From the NCBI GenBank assembly GCA_025765615.1, contig JAIVFJ010000201.1:1-64000 (forward strand): a stretch of 64,000 nt of DNA, in the 5' to 3' direction. Below, one piece after another: positions 20,332-31,460 of this stretch. The translations under genes were made by a program, and so were the position numbers. How positions within the stretch are numbered: position 1 is the stretch's first letter; each line of letters starts with the position of its first letter. The stretch comes from Zopfochytrium polystomum (Eukaryota > Chytridiomycota > Chytridiomycetes > Chytridiales > Chytridiaceae). The notes beneath the pieces were generated by a model. The model was not told where the DNA came from. It saw nothing but the letters and a program-made list of their open reading frames with translations, and did no database searches.

Positions 20332-23195
20332 TCACCGTGTCCTCCTCGCTCCAACCGGCGTCATGGGTCGAGACGCCCTGCCGCGCGCCGCGGTGCCAGA
20401 CGAAAACACCTCCGCGACGGCCACTTCGCGCGGGCGCGTCATCGCGCGACGGCGCGCTATCTCCTCGGGGCCGTGCACCGCGTCGACGAGGACGACGCAT
20501 CGACCCGCTGCTGCTGCTGCTGCCGCCGTAACGGCGGGGCGTGCGCGACGCAGCGTGTCCTCCGCCGCGGCTGGGACGACGAGCGGGCAACCAGAGAGGT
20601 CGACGACCTCGAGCAAGGGCGCGCGCTTTGCGAGGAAGGCGGCGGTGGCGTTTGTGATTTTCTTGCAGCGGCGGAGGCTGATGGTGCGCAGCGAGTGGAA
20701 GCTGTCGGCGAAGAAGGCGACGGCGACGTCCGAGATCTGCGAGCAGTGGCTGAGGTCGAGGTGGTGGAAGGCGTAGGCGCCGACGGAGAGGTCGAAGAGG
20801 CCGCCGTTGGTGATGCGCGTGCAGAACGAGAGCCGGAGGGACGTGAGCTGCGTGCAACCCGAGGAGATCCACTTGAGGCACCGGTCCGTGATCGCCTTGT
20901 CACAGTCTCCGAGGTCGAGGTGGCGAACTTCGCTGTGGGCGATTGTTGGGACCCGTTCGATACGAGAGGCGTGTTTTCAAACAAGAAAAAAAGTGTCAGT
21001 TGAACTCTGCTGAAAAATAAATACAGATTGGAAAAACGGAGGATTCAGCCGCCACATCTAACCTGCAGTATCTCACAATCAAAAAGACAGCCCGCTCGGA
21101 GAGCCGAAGGCATCTTCGCAACCTCAGATCTTTAATGGAGCTGGTGCACCTCACAAACCGCTCGAACGCGTCGTCCGATATCTGCTTGCAGTAAGACAGG
21201 TCGACAGCCTCCAGGTTCCACCAGCAGTGCTCCTTAAAACCGGCGCCGGATATCTGGCTGCAGTAGCTCATGTCAAAGGACCGCAGGTGCTCGAGGGTGG
21301 CGGCGAGGACGCTGACGCCCTCATCCGTTATCTTCCAGCAGTTGGACATGCCGAACCGGACAATGTTGGGGCTCTCTGAGACGAGGGTGTGGAGATCTTC
21401 GTCGAGGAGCATCCAGCACGTGTCGAGGTTCACCGTCGTGAGCATTGGGCCACCGCGGAAAAAGAGGCCGACGGCGACAATGCGATTGAGCCTGCGGTAC
21501 ACCGAGTGAAGGTCCAGGAATCTCCAAAAGTGAGGGTTGGCGATAAGGTGGAACGCGTAGCGACACGTGCATTCGAAGCGAACGCGATCGGCGGGGTTGA
21601 GAAAATCGAATATTTGGATGATGGTTTTGGTTGGGAGGTGGAAGAAGTGTGTTCGAACTGATTTTACGGCCAGCTTCCGGTCGCTCGAAGGTTTTGGACT
21701 GGAAGGAGAAGGCCTCTGGACCGGCAGAATCTTGTTGTGAGCAATCTTTTGGTCATCGTCCTTGCGCCTCAGATGATTCGTTATTGACTTTACGAACTTG
21801 CTGAGCACGTTCTTCGGAATGGATGCCGTCCCAAACGAAATCCGGTTAGAAAGTGAAGCCTTACCGTACAAAAAAAGTAGCAGAAACGATGGTACCTTTG
21901 TCCGCACCGCGCCTTTTCCGTCCATTGCCGCCTTTTCGTCCCTTGCTTCATTTTTACCCTTGGACGAGCGGCGAAAGATGCTCGTCAGGCTGCGCCTCCT
22001 CTCCCTCCTCCTCCCGCCAATGGTGAGCGACGAAGCGGGCCTCCGTTCGATCGTCTTCACCCGGCCATCAGGGCTCGTTTCGGCGGTATCTGCGGTGACG
22101 GGCGCGGTGGCGTCGAAGTCGACGGCGACGGGGACGTCCGAGTCCACAAGGGGCAGCGACGAGGTGGAGGCACTCGTGGGAAATATTTTGCCTCCGGCGG
22201 CGGCGTCGGCCGTAGCTAGGGTTTTTCGGCTGAGAACAGCCTTGTACCGGTTTTCGGCTTCGAGGGCGATGATTTCGTAGGCGCCTGGGTACTCGTTAAG
22301 GACGGACTGCACCGCTTGGCTGGTGAGCTCGATGACGACGGATGTTGGGGACGCGACGCGGACTGTTGCTGAGCGGGCCACGTTTTTGATGAGGCCGACC
22401 TCGCCGAAAAATTGGCCTTCGCTAAGTGTGTCAAAGACCGCGGAGCCGTCGGCGGAAACGATTTCGACTCGACCCGTGGCGATAAAAAACATCGCCGTAC
22501 TGGGATCACCGGTGGAGATGATGACAGAGCCGCACTCGTATGTTTTGATGGTTGTGTGGTTTGCAAGGCTTTTGAGAAAAGCGTGGCTACAGCTTTTGAA
22601 TGTGGTGACCTGGTAGAGATTAGTTTGTGCCAAGGTGGTGATGGCCACAACAAACCAAAGCTATGAAATATTTTCAAGTTGCATTCAAGCATACCTTTTT
22701 CAGTCTCTCAATGATCGCCTCTTCTGTAAACTTTTGAGCATCTTCGACATTGACAGCTTTGATCGCCAACTCTCTCGCCAAAGCCATCTCGTAATTCTGT
22801 CTGGCCTTTTCGCGAACCCTCTCTTCCAACTGTGGGTGGTGCACCAAAATTCGTTGGAGTACATCCTTGTGAAGCTCGAAGCAGGTGCAGACAGTTCGGG
22901 CAATGACTGTTGCGGTTCTCTTGACTTTGTAGAAAAGGGCAACCTCGCCAAAGAAGGAATCGCTAGTGATTTCGCTGTAGACTGTATCTCCGCTCTCCGA
23001 GACAACACAAGCAGTACCGTCCATGACAAAGAACATGGAATCGCCCGGGGCTCCTTTTTGAATGATCGGGGACTTTGGCTCGTACAGTTTGAGTCTCAAT
23101 CCTAGAGTGAGCTCATCATAGAAGTTGTTGGTAGCGTGTTGAAAGAGGGGAATCTTTACGGGAGACGGAGAGTCAGCGTTACGACAACGTAATAA

Positions 23196-23251
<56 letters not shown>

Positions 23252-24952
23252 ACGCGTGCGCAACACACACATACAAGTTTGCACCCACGCACGTCTAAAA
23301 GAGTCATTTTTTGCATGTCAAGAGCCCCTCCTTACATTCTTGAGCATTTCTCTCACGACCTCAATTTCCGTGACAGCCTCCTGCACGTTCGACAGTCCCG
23401 CCCTCTGCCTAATCTGATTATACTCGAGCCGATGCCTGGCCTCCTCCCTGATTTTCGCGTCAATGTCGGGGTACTCCCTGAGGACGAGCTCGAGGTCGCT
23501 TTTTGCGAGCTTGAAGACGGTGAGGAGCGAGCCGGCGCGGACGGTGGCGGTGCGGGCGATTTGGTAAAAGAGGCCGACCTCGCCGAAAAAGGTGCCCGGC
23601 TGGAACTCGGCGACGGCTTTGCCGTCGAGTTCGCGGACGACTTCGGCGAAGCCCGAGACGACAAAGTACATTTCGCCCGCGACGGCGCCCTTGCTGAGGA
23701 TGACTTCGTGCCGCTGGAATTGAAGGGGTTTCAGGCTGAGGGCTAAGCGGTGGAGAAAGCCGACTTCGCAGTCGCGGAACAGGGGAATCTGCGTGAGTGT
23801 GAGCGGGAGGGAAGCAGTTAGAATGCTTCCTTTCTCCCCTGCCTCACGCCCTCAACCCCCCTCAACGTCTTCCTCACGTTTCGCAACTCATTGTTCGTCA
23901 CGGCCATATCCAGTTCCTGGGCAAAGTCGACTTTGAAGGCGGCCTCCCGTTGCTTTTTGTGCATCGCGTAGCGCTCCTCGGCGATCATGTTGATGGACTC
24001 GGCGACTTTGGGGTACTCTGCCAGAATCGACCCGAGCTTGTCCTTTGTCAAGGCCAAAATGAGGCAGCGCCCGTTCGTTCTGCATGAGGCTGTCCTGTGT
24101 TGGGGGGAGCGAGCGGTTGGTTTCGGTTGAGGACGTGTCAAACACGGAGACGCGAAGCTATTCTAATTCTACGCAATGATCTCCCCACCCTCGTCTCCTT
24201 CTTTACTCCACATTTGCACGCACCTTGGTACCGAGAACAAGACGCCGATTTCGCCAAAGAAGGACTGCTCGCGCAACACGTTATAAACCGTCTCCTCTGG
24301 TGACGGCGATGTAAAGTAAAAAGACAGAGGGAGGGACGGGCCGGTCGGCAGTTTAGTAGGGGCAGCGACGGTTTGATGGGAGTTTGCGTGTGGTTCAGCT
24401 TTTGGCCTGACGGGGTCGGCCCTCCCCTCCAAACACGCCACGTTGTGTCTCGCGTCCTCCTCTTGTTTAAATATCTCAAAACAACTCTTCCTCCTTTGCG
24501 CCTTGCACCCTCCTCCCTCCCCTCCCCCCCCTCTCCCCCTCGACTCCATCCCCCCTCCCCTCACCGTCTTCAGAAATGACGTGCACCTCGCCACGCTGCA
24601 CAAAGAACATTGCCTTTCCGATCTCGCCCTTCCTGATGACGTACTCGTTGGCGTTGTAGAGGCGGCTCTGCATAGCGTTGGCGAGCGTGCGCACAAAGTC
24701 GCGTTCCAGGTTGCGGAAGAGGACGTGGTCTTCGAGGAAGCGGAGCACGGAGAGGTCGGAGGGCGTTGTCGACGATGGCGGCTGCGGCGGGGTGGCTGCT
24801 GCTTCGGGGGCGGCGACGAGGGCGGACGTTGACGCCGACATGGACGCCGACTCCGAGTCGGGCGTCGAGTCTTGGGTCTGCAACGACATGCACGACGCCG
24901 CCGCCGCCGCTGGTGACGCGACGAGTGGTGTCGCGGTCGTCGCCGCGCTCAT
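20332..24952 (-). CDS. four-CNB / F-box / LRR protein (cNMP-regulated SCF adaptor candidate)
   Basis: Predicted exons, all with GT-AG junctions in phase: 24952-24565, 24296-24224, 24094-23878, 23788-23336, 23153-22695, 22609-21063, 20932-20332, giving 1245 residues. Residues ~60-205, 227-345, 378-495 and 531-650 are cyclic-nucleotide-binding domains. Each keeps the phosphate-binding cassette FFGE followed by an Arg (PRTAS, ARTAT, KRTAT, ARSAT). An F-box (HLPTKTIIQIFDFLN) follows at about 860-905, then AMN1-type leucine-rich repeats (HLDLSHCSQISDVAV and similar) to about 1150, and a basic Ala-rich tail. F-box proteins join substrates to SKP1-cullin ligases, so binding of cAMP or cGMP could gate ubiquitination; that is inference. 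An ATG 45 nt upstream (24997) is an alternative start; 24952 has a better A-rich context. Confidence 0.85.
23199..23246. repeat. (AC)n microsatellite in intron 4 of the CNB/F-box gene
   Basis: About 24 uninterrupted AC units inside the intron between the second and third CNB exons. Confidence 0.9.
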
Positions 24953-25372
24953 TGTGTTTTGACGGGGATGTAGCGCGTGGCTGATGGAAAATACCAAAGT
25001 TTCTTGTTCTTGATATCTCTTTCAGAGTGAGACAGTGAGAGAGAGAGAGAGTCTGTGTGTGTGTGTGTGTTATCCATAAGTGTGTGTAAGAAGAAACATA
25101 CGCTGTCGCACTGACGTGGTGTGCTGGACCGACCTGATCTTTGCCGCTCCCTCGCTCGCCCACCTGACACGAGACTGGACAGATCGCAAAAAAGACGTAA
25201 TGATGGTAGCCTGTTTTTGCTTTTTATTTTATTTTCTGGACTCTGTTCCTTTTTGTTCCTTTTTTCAAAGAAACCAAACAAAAAAAAGAAAATGCCGACA
25301 CTGCCGGAACGCGTGCAAGATTCACCCTTCACCCAATTATTGACACTCCACTACACCGCCCCTCTTCTTTTT
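24953..25372. other. spacer between GST and CNB/F-box genes
   Basis: Holds the 5' leader of the CNB/F-box gene, with (GA)n and (GT)n at 25031-25070, and the 3' flank of the GST gene. Nothing coding is seen. Confidence 0.5.
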
Positions 25373-26014
25373 TTACTTCTCCGCGGCCATGGCGGCGTGG
25401 GCAGCCTCCACAAAGTCAAGGCCCTTGATGTGGTTAAAGTACGCCTGGGCGGCGGGGTACGCAGACAGGTCGAGTCCGAGGTACCCAGTCCAGCTGAGGA
25501 TGACGTAGCAGTACGAGTCGGCGACGGTGAACTTGTCGCCGACCAAAAACTTCTTCCCGCCGGCGAGCTCCACGTCGTTCAGGTACTTGAGCTTGATGCC
25601 GGCGCGGGCCGCGAGGAACTGCTTGACCTCGGGTGCGAGGGTGGGGTTGAAGAGGGCGCCGACGCCCGTGTGCAGCTCCGAGCTGAGCCAGTTGAGCTTG
25701 GACTGCAGGAGGTAGCGGTCCGAGGAGCCTGGGGCGGGGGCGAGGCCCGACGCCGGGTTGGCGTCGGCGATCCATTGCAGGACGGCCGCGTTCTCGTTCA
25801 GCAGCGTGCCGTCGGCCAGCACGAGGGTCGGCACGTTGCCCTTGGGGTTGATGGCGTAAAAGTCGGTGCCGGCCTTGGCGCCCTTGAGCACCTTGTGGGC
25901 GCGGATGTCCGTCTCGTTGGGGATAACCTTGGTGCCGATGACGCCGGCCTTGTGCGCGGCAATGTACGACGCGGCGCCGCAGGAGGTCGGCGTGTAGTAG
26001 AGGTTGGCGGCCAT
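25373..26014 (-). CDS. beta-class (bacterial-type) glutathione S-transferase
   Basis: 213 residues, no intron. It conjugates glutathione to electrophiles or reduces them in the cytosol. An N-terminal thioredoxin fold opens MAANLYYTPTSCGAASYIA; the Cys at position 12 sits where beta-class enzymes have their catalytic Cys10. NPKGNVPTLVL holds the cis-Pro that binds the glutathione backbone, and LNENAAVLQWIAD supplies the Glu/Asn that hold its gamma-glutamyl end. The helical C-terminal domain has KFLVGDKFTVADSYCYVIL, the N-capping box (FTVAD). The start is the ATG at 26014; the open frame continues upstream only through AC-repeat leader sequence. The beta class is chiefly bacterial, so transfer is possible. 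A (GT)n tract touches the start codon. Confidence 0.9.
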   Translation of the reverse strand: MAANLYYTPTSCGAASYIAAHKAGVIGTKVIPNETDIRAHKVLKGAKAGTDFYAINPKGNVPTLVLADGTLLNENAAVLQWIADANPASGLAPAPGSSDRYLLQSKLNWLSSELHTGVGALFNPTLAPEVKQFLAARAGIKLKYLNDVELAGGKKFLVGDKFTVADSYCYVILSWTGYLGLDLSAYPAAQAYFNHIKGLDFVEAAHAAMAAEK

Positions 26015-26872
26015 GGTCTGTGTGTGTGTGTGTGTGTGTGAGTGTGCGTGTGTGTGTGTGTGTGTGGGTGGGTGAGTGTGCAAGCAAACTTTGGTGGGAC
26101 GTGGTCTTCTTTTATATATCGGAGGAAGTAAAGAATAGAAAAACGCACAAAAACGAAAAAGAAAAAATTTTTGCAAAAGCGAAAAAGAAAAAAAGAAGAA
26201 AAAAAAGTGACGGGTCTCTGGCAACCCAAACCGAGCAACAATCAACTGCCAGGGCTCTTTCTGGTGGCGGTCGGGAAGAGACAGAGAGCGAGAGAGAGTT
26301 TGGTGAGAAAGCAAGCAAGCGATCGGATTGGGTGGAGCCGGGGGAGACAGAGAAGGAGAGGGAGAGAGAAAGAAAGAGAGAGGGAGAGAGAGAGGGAGAG
26401 GGGAGGGGACAGACAATACAGAGGCGTCGAGACGGCAGAACCGATTGGAATTCCACCAGAACCTCCGTTGTTGCAATGGTTCAAAGCGATTCTCTGTAAA
26501 CCCCAACAAAAAAAAAAAAAGACGATTGGGGCTGAAAGCATTGATGGACGGGTCCGCCCTCACCCTCGGACGAATAAGATATGGGACGACTACGCCTGCC
26601 CACCCCTCCCGCCAGATATGGACGAGGGGTAGCACGGAGAAGGGAGCACTTGCGAAAGAGCCGTCTCTGACTCCCTGGGGACGGAAAAAAACACAAAAAA
26701 AAAAAGAAAAAAAAAGGGAGCACATTTTTTAAATAGGGCCGAGGATTTGGAGGGTTTTGGGACCCCAAGCGAAAAAGCACAAATGCACAGGGGCAGGCCG
26801 AGAACGCGACGGAATAGCGCGAGACTGCACAGCCGCTGGCCACATGGAGGCAACACAAAGCGAGGGACCGAG

Positions 26873-26904
<32 letters not shown>

Positions 26905-27637
26905 AAAATACAGAGCAAACAAAGCAACTCCCAAGAGAACAACAACAGAGAAAAAGAAAACGACCACAGTTTCCCCCTCTCAACGTGCCATGCGCCAATC
27001 GCTAGCTGTCCCAAAGAGGGCGCACAGAGCCAGCAATGTCGAATGAAAGCGGGCCAGTAAAAGAAGGCGGCAGAAAGAAAAACAAACAAAGAAGCAAGAG
27101 AAAAAAAAAGTGAAAGACGGTGTTGATGAGTAGCGCGACTAATCGAACTGCTGGTTGGTTGAAGGGAAGGAAACGGTGGTAAAAAAGGATTCGGTTTCTG
27201 AATGTCTATAGTTGGTATGGGGGAGGTGGAAAGGGGGTGGAGGGGACTGAAAGGAACCAAACAAATTGTTGAACATTCATCACGCTGTGGCTCTGATGCT
27301 AGAAAATTAAAAAAATCAAACAAAGCGGAACTTCACCGGATTGCGGTGGGTTCGTTGGCTAAAAGGAGAGGGGGAAACTCGACGCAACAAAAGGTAACGC
27401 CAGAAAAACGGAACGGAATCCAACCAATATGTAAAACAAAGCACCTCAAGAAAGGGGATGTACTGAAAGCAAATCACCTTCCTCCTCCCCGTCACACTGC
27501 TGGCCGATTTTGTTCCTTCAGGCGATACCCTCGTGTAGTAAATCCAAATAAGCAAGAGACTTCGCCGTACGAACGAGACGCGGCACTTCGAGGCAGCTGG
27601 AGGGGCAAACCGAAAAGGGAGCTCAAAATCTGAAACC
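26015..27637. other. spacer upstream of GST, downstream of the cyclin gene
   Basis: (GT)n at 26022-26066 and GA-rich tracts at 26345-26405 form the GST leader. Short A-runs (26505, 26690, 26870) follow. A 280-codon minus-strand frame at 26481-27323 is almost all Phe, Leu and Ser from A/G-rich DNA and is not credible. No gene seen. Confidence 0.5.
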
Positions 27638-29608
27638 TCACGAAAACTCCTTGATCGTTTGGAGCCACTGAAGATACTCATCGACGCCCACTCTCGTCTC
27701 GTAGGACAAAAGGGAGAGCGCCGCCATTTTCACATTGACCACAGTGCGCGAAGACCAACCATTCTGCTGTTGGGTCTCGCGAGTGGCGGGGGCATCCGAA
27801 GTTTGCGGTGACGAGTCGGCGAGACCGGCCCAGGTTGCCGCGCTCGTCTGAGAGTCACAGAGCTGAATTTCTGATAAGATGCAACCTGCCAGGAAAAGCG
27901 CAGATGGCGACATCAGCTCCAAGGGAAGAGACTTCTTCGAATGTAACGCCGCACCGACGAGCCGCGAAACGATTAAAAGTGAGTGGAAAACGTGATGTGC
28001 GTGTGTGGGCTGCGACTGGCTCTGTGACACGGGTCTAATACTGCGTTGGTGCTGGCCAGACGCCTCGCCTGGCTGAACCTGTGTGCTTACTGGCAGAGTA
28101 GTCGTCGGAGCCCCTTTAATCTGGGCAGAAGTTGGGCCGGCACCTCTGGCTGTGGCAACTGAGGTGTTCATCAGGTGGCGTGCAGGGAGCGTGCACATAA
28201 ACAAAGTGAGAGCCTTCAGCCGAGAAAGCTCCACACGGTCACGCTGCAGAAGCTGGTCAAGCTCCAGAACTTGGGGGCCGTGGCACTGTGGTGAGGTCGG
28301 GAGACCTGACCCCAAAGATCTGCTTCCATCAACTGGGGCGGACGCCGCGGGTGAAGCCGGAGGAGAGGAAGTCAGTCCAAAAGGCGACGGGGTGGAGGGA
28401 AAGACGGATGAAGCTTTTGGGGACCGTGAAGTTGGGGGTGTCTGCGATGGAGAAATGCGTGATGCGGAAGAAGGCTGGTTCGTGGAAGCTACCATGCCAG
28501 TTGCGATCGCACGGACATACGGACCCGCGGCATGAGAGTGAAACAACTGAAACGGGGCCGACAGCTGGTAGAGCATTCGGATGACCAACTGCACCAACTG
28601 TCGGAAAACCCTCGCCTGATCTTGCTCCATTTTTAGCATTAACAGCTGCTTCTGCTGCGCTTGCAACAGTTGGCGCTGAAGGAGCTGCTGCTGGTGCTGT
28701 TGGATCTTATGCATAAGCTGTGCATGGATGATCATGCGATGGTGAGTATCCATATCAACTATGTGAACCAGGTCTGCTGGTAACTGCCGCGGGTGGATCG
28801 CAGTATCTGCTGATTGAGACGACGAAGCGGCAAGTACTGGAGTGCGAGAGTGAATAGTAGAGTCGTTTGACATGGGTTTGCGTACAGAGGAGGTGGAAAT
28901 AGACAGATGATGCAATGACAGCCGTTTGCGAGATTCGGACGATAGCCCTGTGGGGTTGGAGTTTGTGGTTGGAGTCGCAGCGACCGGCATGGGGGAAGAC
29001 ATGGGCGAAGCAAGGACCGGCTTTTGCTGCGGATGCTTATGCTGGTGCCGGTAGAAGTGTCGGTGGTTGTGGGAGTTTAATAAGTGGTCGGCGCGCTCCG
29101 GTCTGAGGAGAAATTGGCCCACGCTGCTACTGCCAGTATCAACCGGCAGACTGCTCCGAAGAACGGGTTGAGGCAGTGGAGCCCATCCTTCACGGAGAGC
29201 GTTTCCTTCCTCTTTCTCAGACTCACCACTCGACGCTGCTTCGAAAGGCGCACGAGAGGATCCCGCTCGAGACGTAAACGGAGCACGATCGGTACGCGGA
29301 GGATCGAATGAGGATTGAGGCCTGACGGCGGGAGGGCAGTTTTGGGCGGAGGGGGTATGTTGATTCCACGGAATGGGCCACGAGATGGCGCTGGTGTTGG
29401 CATCCGCCGACTCCTGCGCATGACCGTGAGAGCGCCCTCCACCACCGTCCAAAACCAACGGCCAGGTCAACCGGCCCTCCGACGACGCAACAGGTAATGC
29501 GGGCGGAGGTTGCGAAGAGAAGGAGGAGGATGACGAGGAAGGGGAGGAGGAGGAGAGTGGTGGTGGTGGCCGTGGGAGGGGTAAGCGGGGCGATTGCGTC
29601 GTCGCCAT
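27638..29608 (-). CDS. Pho80/Pcl-like cyclin with long disordered insert
   Basis: 656 residues, apparently intronless. Residues 1-280 are disordered (Pro/Ser/Thr/His). A Gln-rich helix (IQQHQQQLLQRQLLQAQQKQ) precedes VFRQLVQLVIRMLYQLSAPF, which may be the first cyclin helix. A second helical block holds FHSLLIVSRLVGAALHS, LPLELMSPSALFLAGCILSE, ATWAGLADSS and NVKMAALSLLSYETRVGVDE. These follow the order of the fungal Pho80/Pcl/Clg1 cyclin box (S-ALFLA-IL, then WA-L, then L-A-E--LL-Y--RV--EEY). A ~180-residue low-complexity insert separates the halves. Such cyclins activate Pho85-type kinases. Assignment rests on motif spacing only. Confidence 0.55.
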   Translation of the reverse strand: MATTQSPRLPLPRPPPPLSSSSPSSSSSSFSSQPPPALPVASSEGRLTWPLVLDGGGGRSHGHAQESADANTSAISWPIPWNQHTPSAQNCPPAVRPQSSFDPPRTDRAPFTSRAGSSRAPFEAASSGESEKEEGNALREGWAPLPQPVLRSSLPVDTGSSSVGQFLLRPERADHLLNSHNHRHFYRHQHKHPQQKPVLASPMSSPMPVAATPTTNSNPTGLSSESRKRLSLHHLSISTSSVRKPMSNDSTIHSRTPVLAASSSQSADTAIHPRQLPADLVHIVDMDTHHRMIIHAQLMHKIQQHQQQLLQRQLLQAQQKQLLMLKMEQDQARVFRQLVQLVIRMLYQLSAPFQLFHSHAAGPYVRAIATGMVASTNQPSSASRISPSQTPPTSRSPKASSVFPSTPSPFGLTSSPPASPAASAPVDGSRSLGSGLPTSPQCHGPQVLELDQLLQRDRVELSRLKALTLFMCTLPARHLMNTSVATARGAGPTSAQIKGAPTTTLPVSTQVQPGEASGQHQRSIRPVSQSQSQPTHAHHVFHSLLIVSRLVGAALHSKKSLPLELMSPSALFLAGCILSEIQLCDSQTSAATWAGLADSSPQTSDAPATRETQQQNGWSSRTVVNVKMAALSLLSYETRVGVDEYLQWLQTIKEFS

Positions 29609-29730
29609 CGTTCGTTTGTTCGCTGAGCGGGGCTGGGCGTGTGGATGGGTGCGGTGTGGAGGGGTGGATTTGGGTGGGATTGTGTGTGTGTATGTCTGTG
29701 TGTGTGCGAGCTCGTTGCCCTTGGAAATTG

Positions 29731-29777
<47 letters not shown>

Positions 29778-30095
29778 CGAGATAGAGAGAGAGCATGAAA
29801 GAGTCCCGGACAGAGAGAGACAGAGAGACAGAAACGAACGCTCCAGCTTGTCTGTCTATCTTTCTGTCTGTCCCTCTGTCTATTCTTTGTGCGCTCGCCA
29901 CATGCGCTACTGCAATTATAAAATCGACCGAATAGGGTACTTTTCCTGTCTGTCAGCCAGTGGGGCTGAGAATCCGCGTTTTTCTTGTATGATTGATTGA
30001 ATTGGACAAAATCATCACAATTTTCTTTCCGTGTTGGTTTATTTATCGTCTCGCCATTGCCTCTGCCCCCCCAGCCCCCGCTCCGCCACTTTCAG

Positions 30096-30128
<33 letters not shown>

Positions 30129-30802
30129 TGCCATGTTCATTTTCGCTGACTTTTTTTTTTGCCAACTTGGTGAGTTCAATTGGGCATGAAAATTCTTCCA
30201 AATTTGGCGACCTGGTGGGTTGGAGACAACGACAGAGACTGCCCTAACTGTCTTGTCTGTCTGTCTGCCCTGTTGTTTGCTTGTTTGTTTGTTTGTTTGC
30301 CTGTTGTTTGTTGTTTTGCTTTGTCTGTCTGTCGGATTGCCATTGCAGCCAAGCCTTGCCAAGGCCAAGCCCCATTGGGATTGGGGGCTGAATTTAGCTC
30401 CAAGATCGCGCAATGGGCAATCAATCAGTCACGATGGGGGTGTCAGACACATTAACCGTGCAAAGCAAAACGCAGTCTGCTTACGTGCAATTGATGAAAA
30501 GAAAGCCTGTCAAACACACACATAGTCTGTCTTGGGCTGGTCAGAAGTCAAAAACTCCTGAGGGGGGAAAAAAGTCGCAAGCAGACAGAGGTGTGGTGGA
30601 TGCATTAAGGAGGACAATGAGAACATGAGGCTCTCTGGCGTGCTGATAATAATTCCTTGGGTTATGGAATAGGTATTTGTCCTGAAAAGACCCTCGGACC
30701 CAGACCCTCTGAGGCTCAGACCCTCCTTGAAAAGGAGAAATGATAACATCCTTCAAGGGAAAATTTGCATATGACCTTTTTTTTGTTCCTTTTTGCTTTG
30801 TA
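29609..30802. other. leader and spacer with microsatellites
   Basis: (GA)n at 29728-29772 lies in the cyclin leader, reading CT on its sense strand. An A-run of about 28 lies at 30098-30125, and GTTT and GTCT repeats at 30258-30335. Several small frames are of no interest. No gene seen. Confidence 0.5.
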
Positions 30803-30807
30803 TATGA

Positions 30808-31098
30808 TGTTATGAATCACCCTCTGGAACCTCTGGAACCTTCTAGAACATTCCTTCATGGAACCTTGTGGGACCTTCTCGAACCTTCTTTGCTTTCCTG
30901 ACTTGTCTTGTTGTCATTGGTATCATTGGTATCATTGTATTGGAACTTTCTTTGAGTCTTGACAAGGAAGACTCTCAAAAGGTATAAAAGGGGGATGGGG
31001 GACCTGTCCCATCCCTCAAGTGAATTATTGTTTCCAATACAATCATCACTCCTCTCAGTTCCTTGTCTGCCTTGTCCTGTCCTGCCCTGTTCCTGACA
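30808..31098 (+). repeat. solo LTR of the Ty3/Gypsy family, TSD tatga
   Basis: 291 bp, TGTTATGAATC to CCTGACA, flanked by tatga at 30803-30807 and 31099-31103. It carries a perfect heat-shock element at 30835-30854, TATAAAA at 30983-30989 and the predicted RNA start AAGTGAATTAT at 31018-31028. On its right it abuts another repeat (31104-31460), so it may have inserted at or into that repeat. Confidence 0.95.
30835..30854 (+). promoter_or_regulatory. heat-shock element in the solo LTR
   Basis: Four perfect alternating pentamers, GGAAC CTTCT AGAAC ATTCC. The next pentamers are degenerate (GGGAC CTTCT CGAAC CTTCT at 30870-30889). Confidence 0.75.
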
Positions 31099-31103
31099 TA
31101 TGA

Positions 31104-31460
31104 GGTGTTAGGTGGAACTGGCTGGTTACTAGCAAGAGGTACAAGACAGACCTAAACCTATTGTTCTCACAATGCCCATGGGTAGAGCAAGCCACTGCCA
31201 ATGCAGACCTGGGCACTGCTTGCGCTGTTGACAAATACTCCAAGTATTAAGTGGAACAGAAACCCAGTGTACATTTTTCCGCCTTCCCTGCTCAAGCAGA
31301 TTATATAGAAGAGGTTTTTACCCTGTACCAGTCATGCTCGCCTAGCGACTATTATCGCATGCATATTATCATCATTATGTATCAATCAATCACTACACAG
31401 GTTTTTCTCCTACTCCCCACAAACACACATCTCCACTTCATTAACTCCTTCCACTCACTC
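31104..31460 (+). repeat. dispersed repeat, copy shared with 43.9-44.5 kb
   Basis: The sequence from ggtgttaggtggaactggct through gacaaatactccaagtatta to the CA-rich stretch near 31430 matches the reverse complement of about 44500-44090. No coding capacity is recognised. The segment with gacaaatactc and ctgctcaagcagat also matches 43960-44060 in direct orientation. Confidence 0.7.

Noticed and set aside
23199..23246. (AC)n array as a CRISPR-like or regulatory array
   Set aside because: Simple dinucleotide repeat inside a spliced intron; no spacers, and the organism is eukaryotic.
26481..27323. 280-codon minus-strand open frame, hydrophobic
   Set aside because: Composition is Phe/Leu/Ser from A/G-rich microsatellite DNA, with no domain pattern; it lies in the leader/spacer between the GST and cyclin genes.
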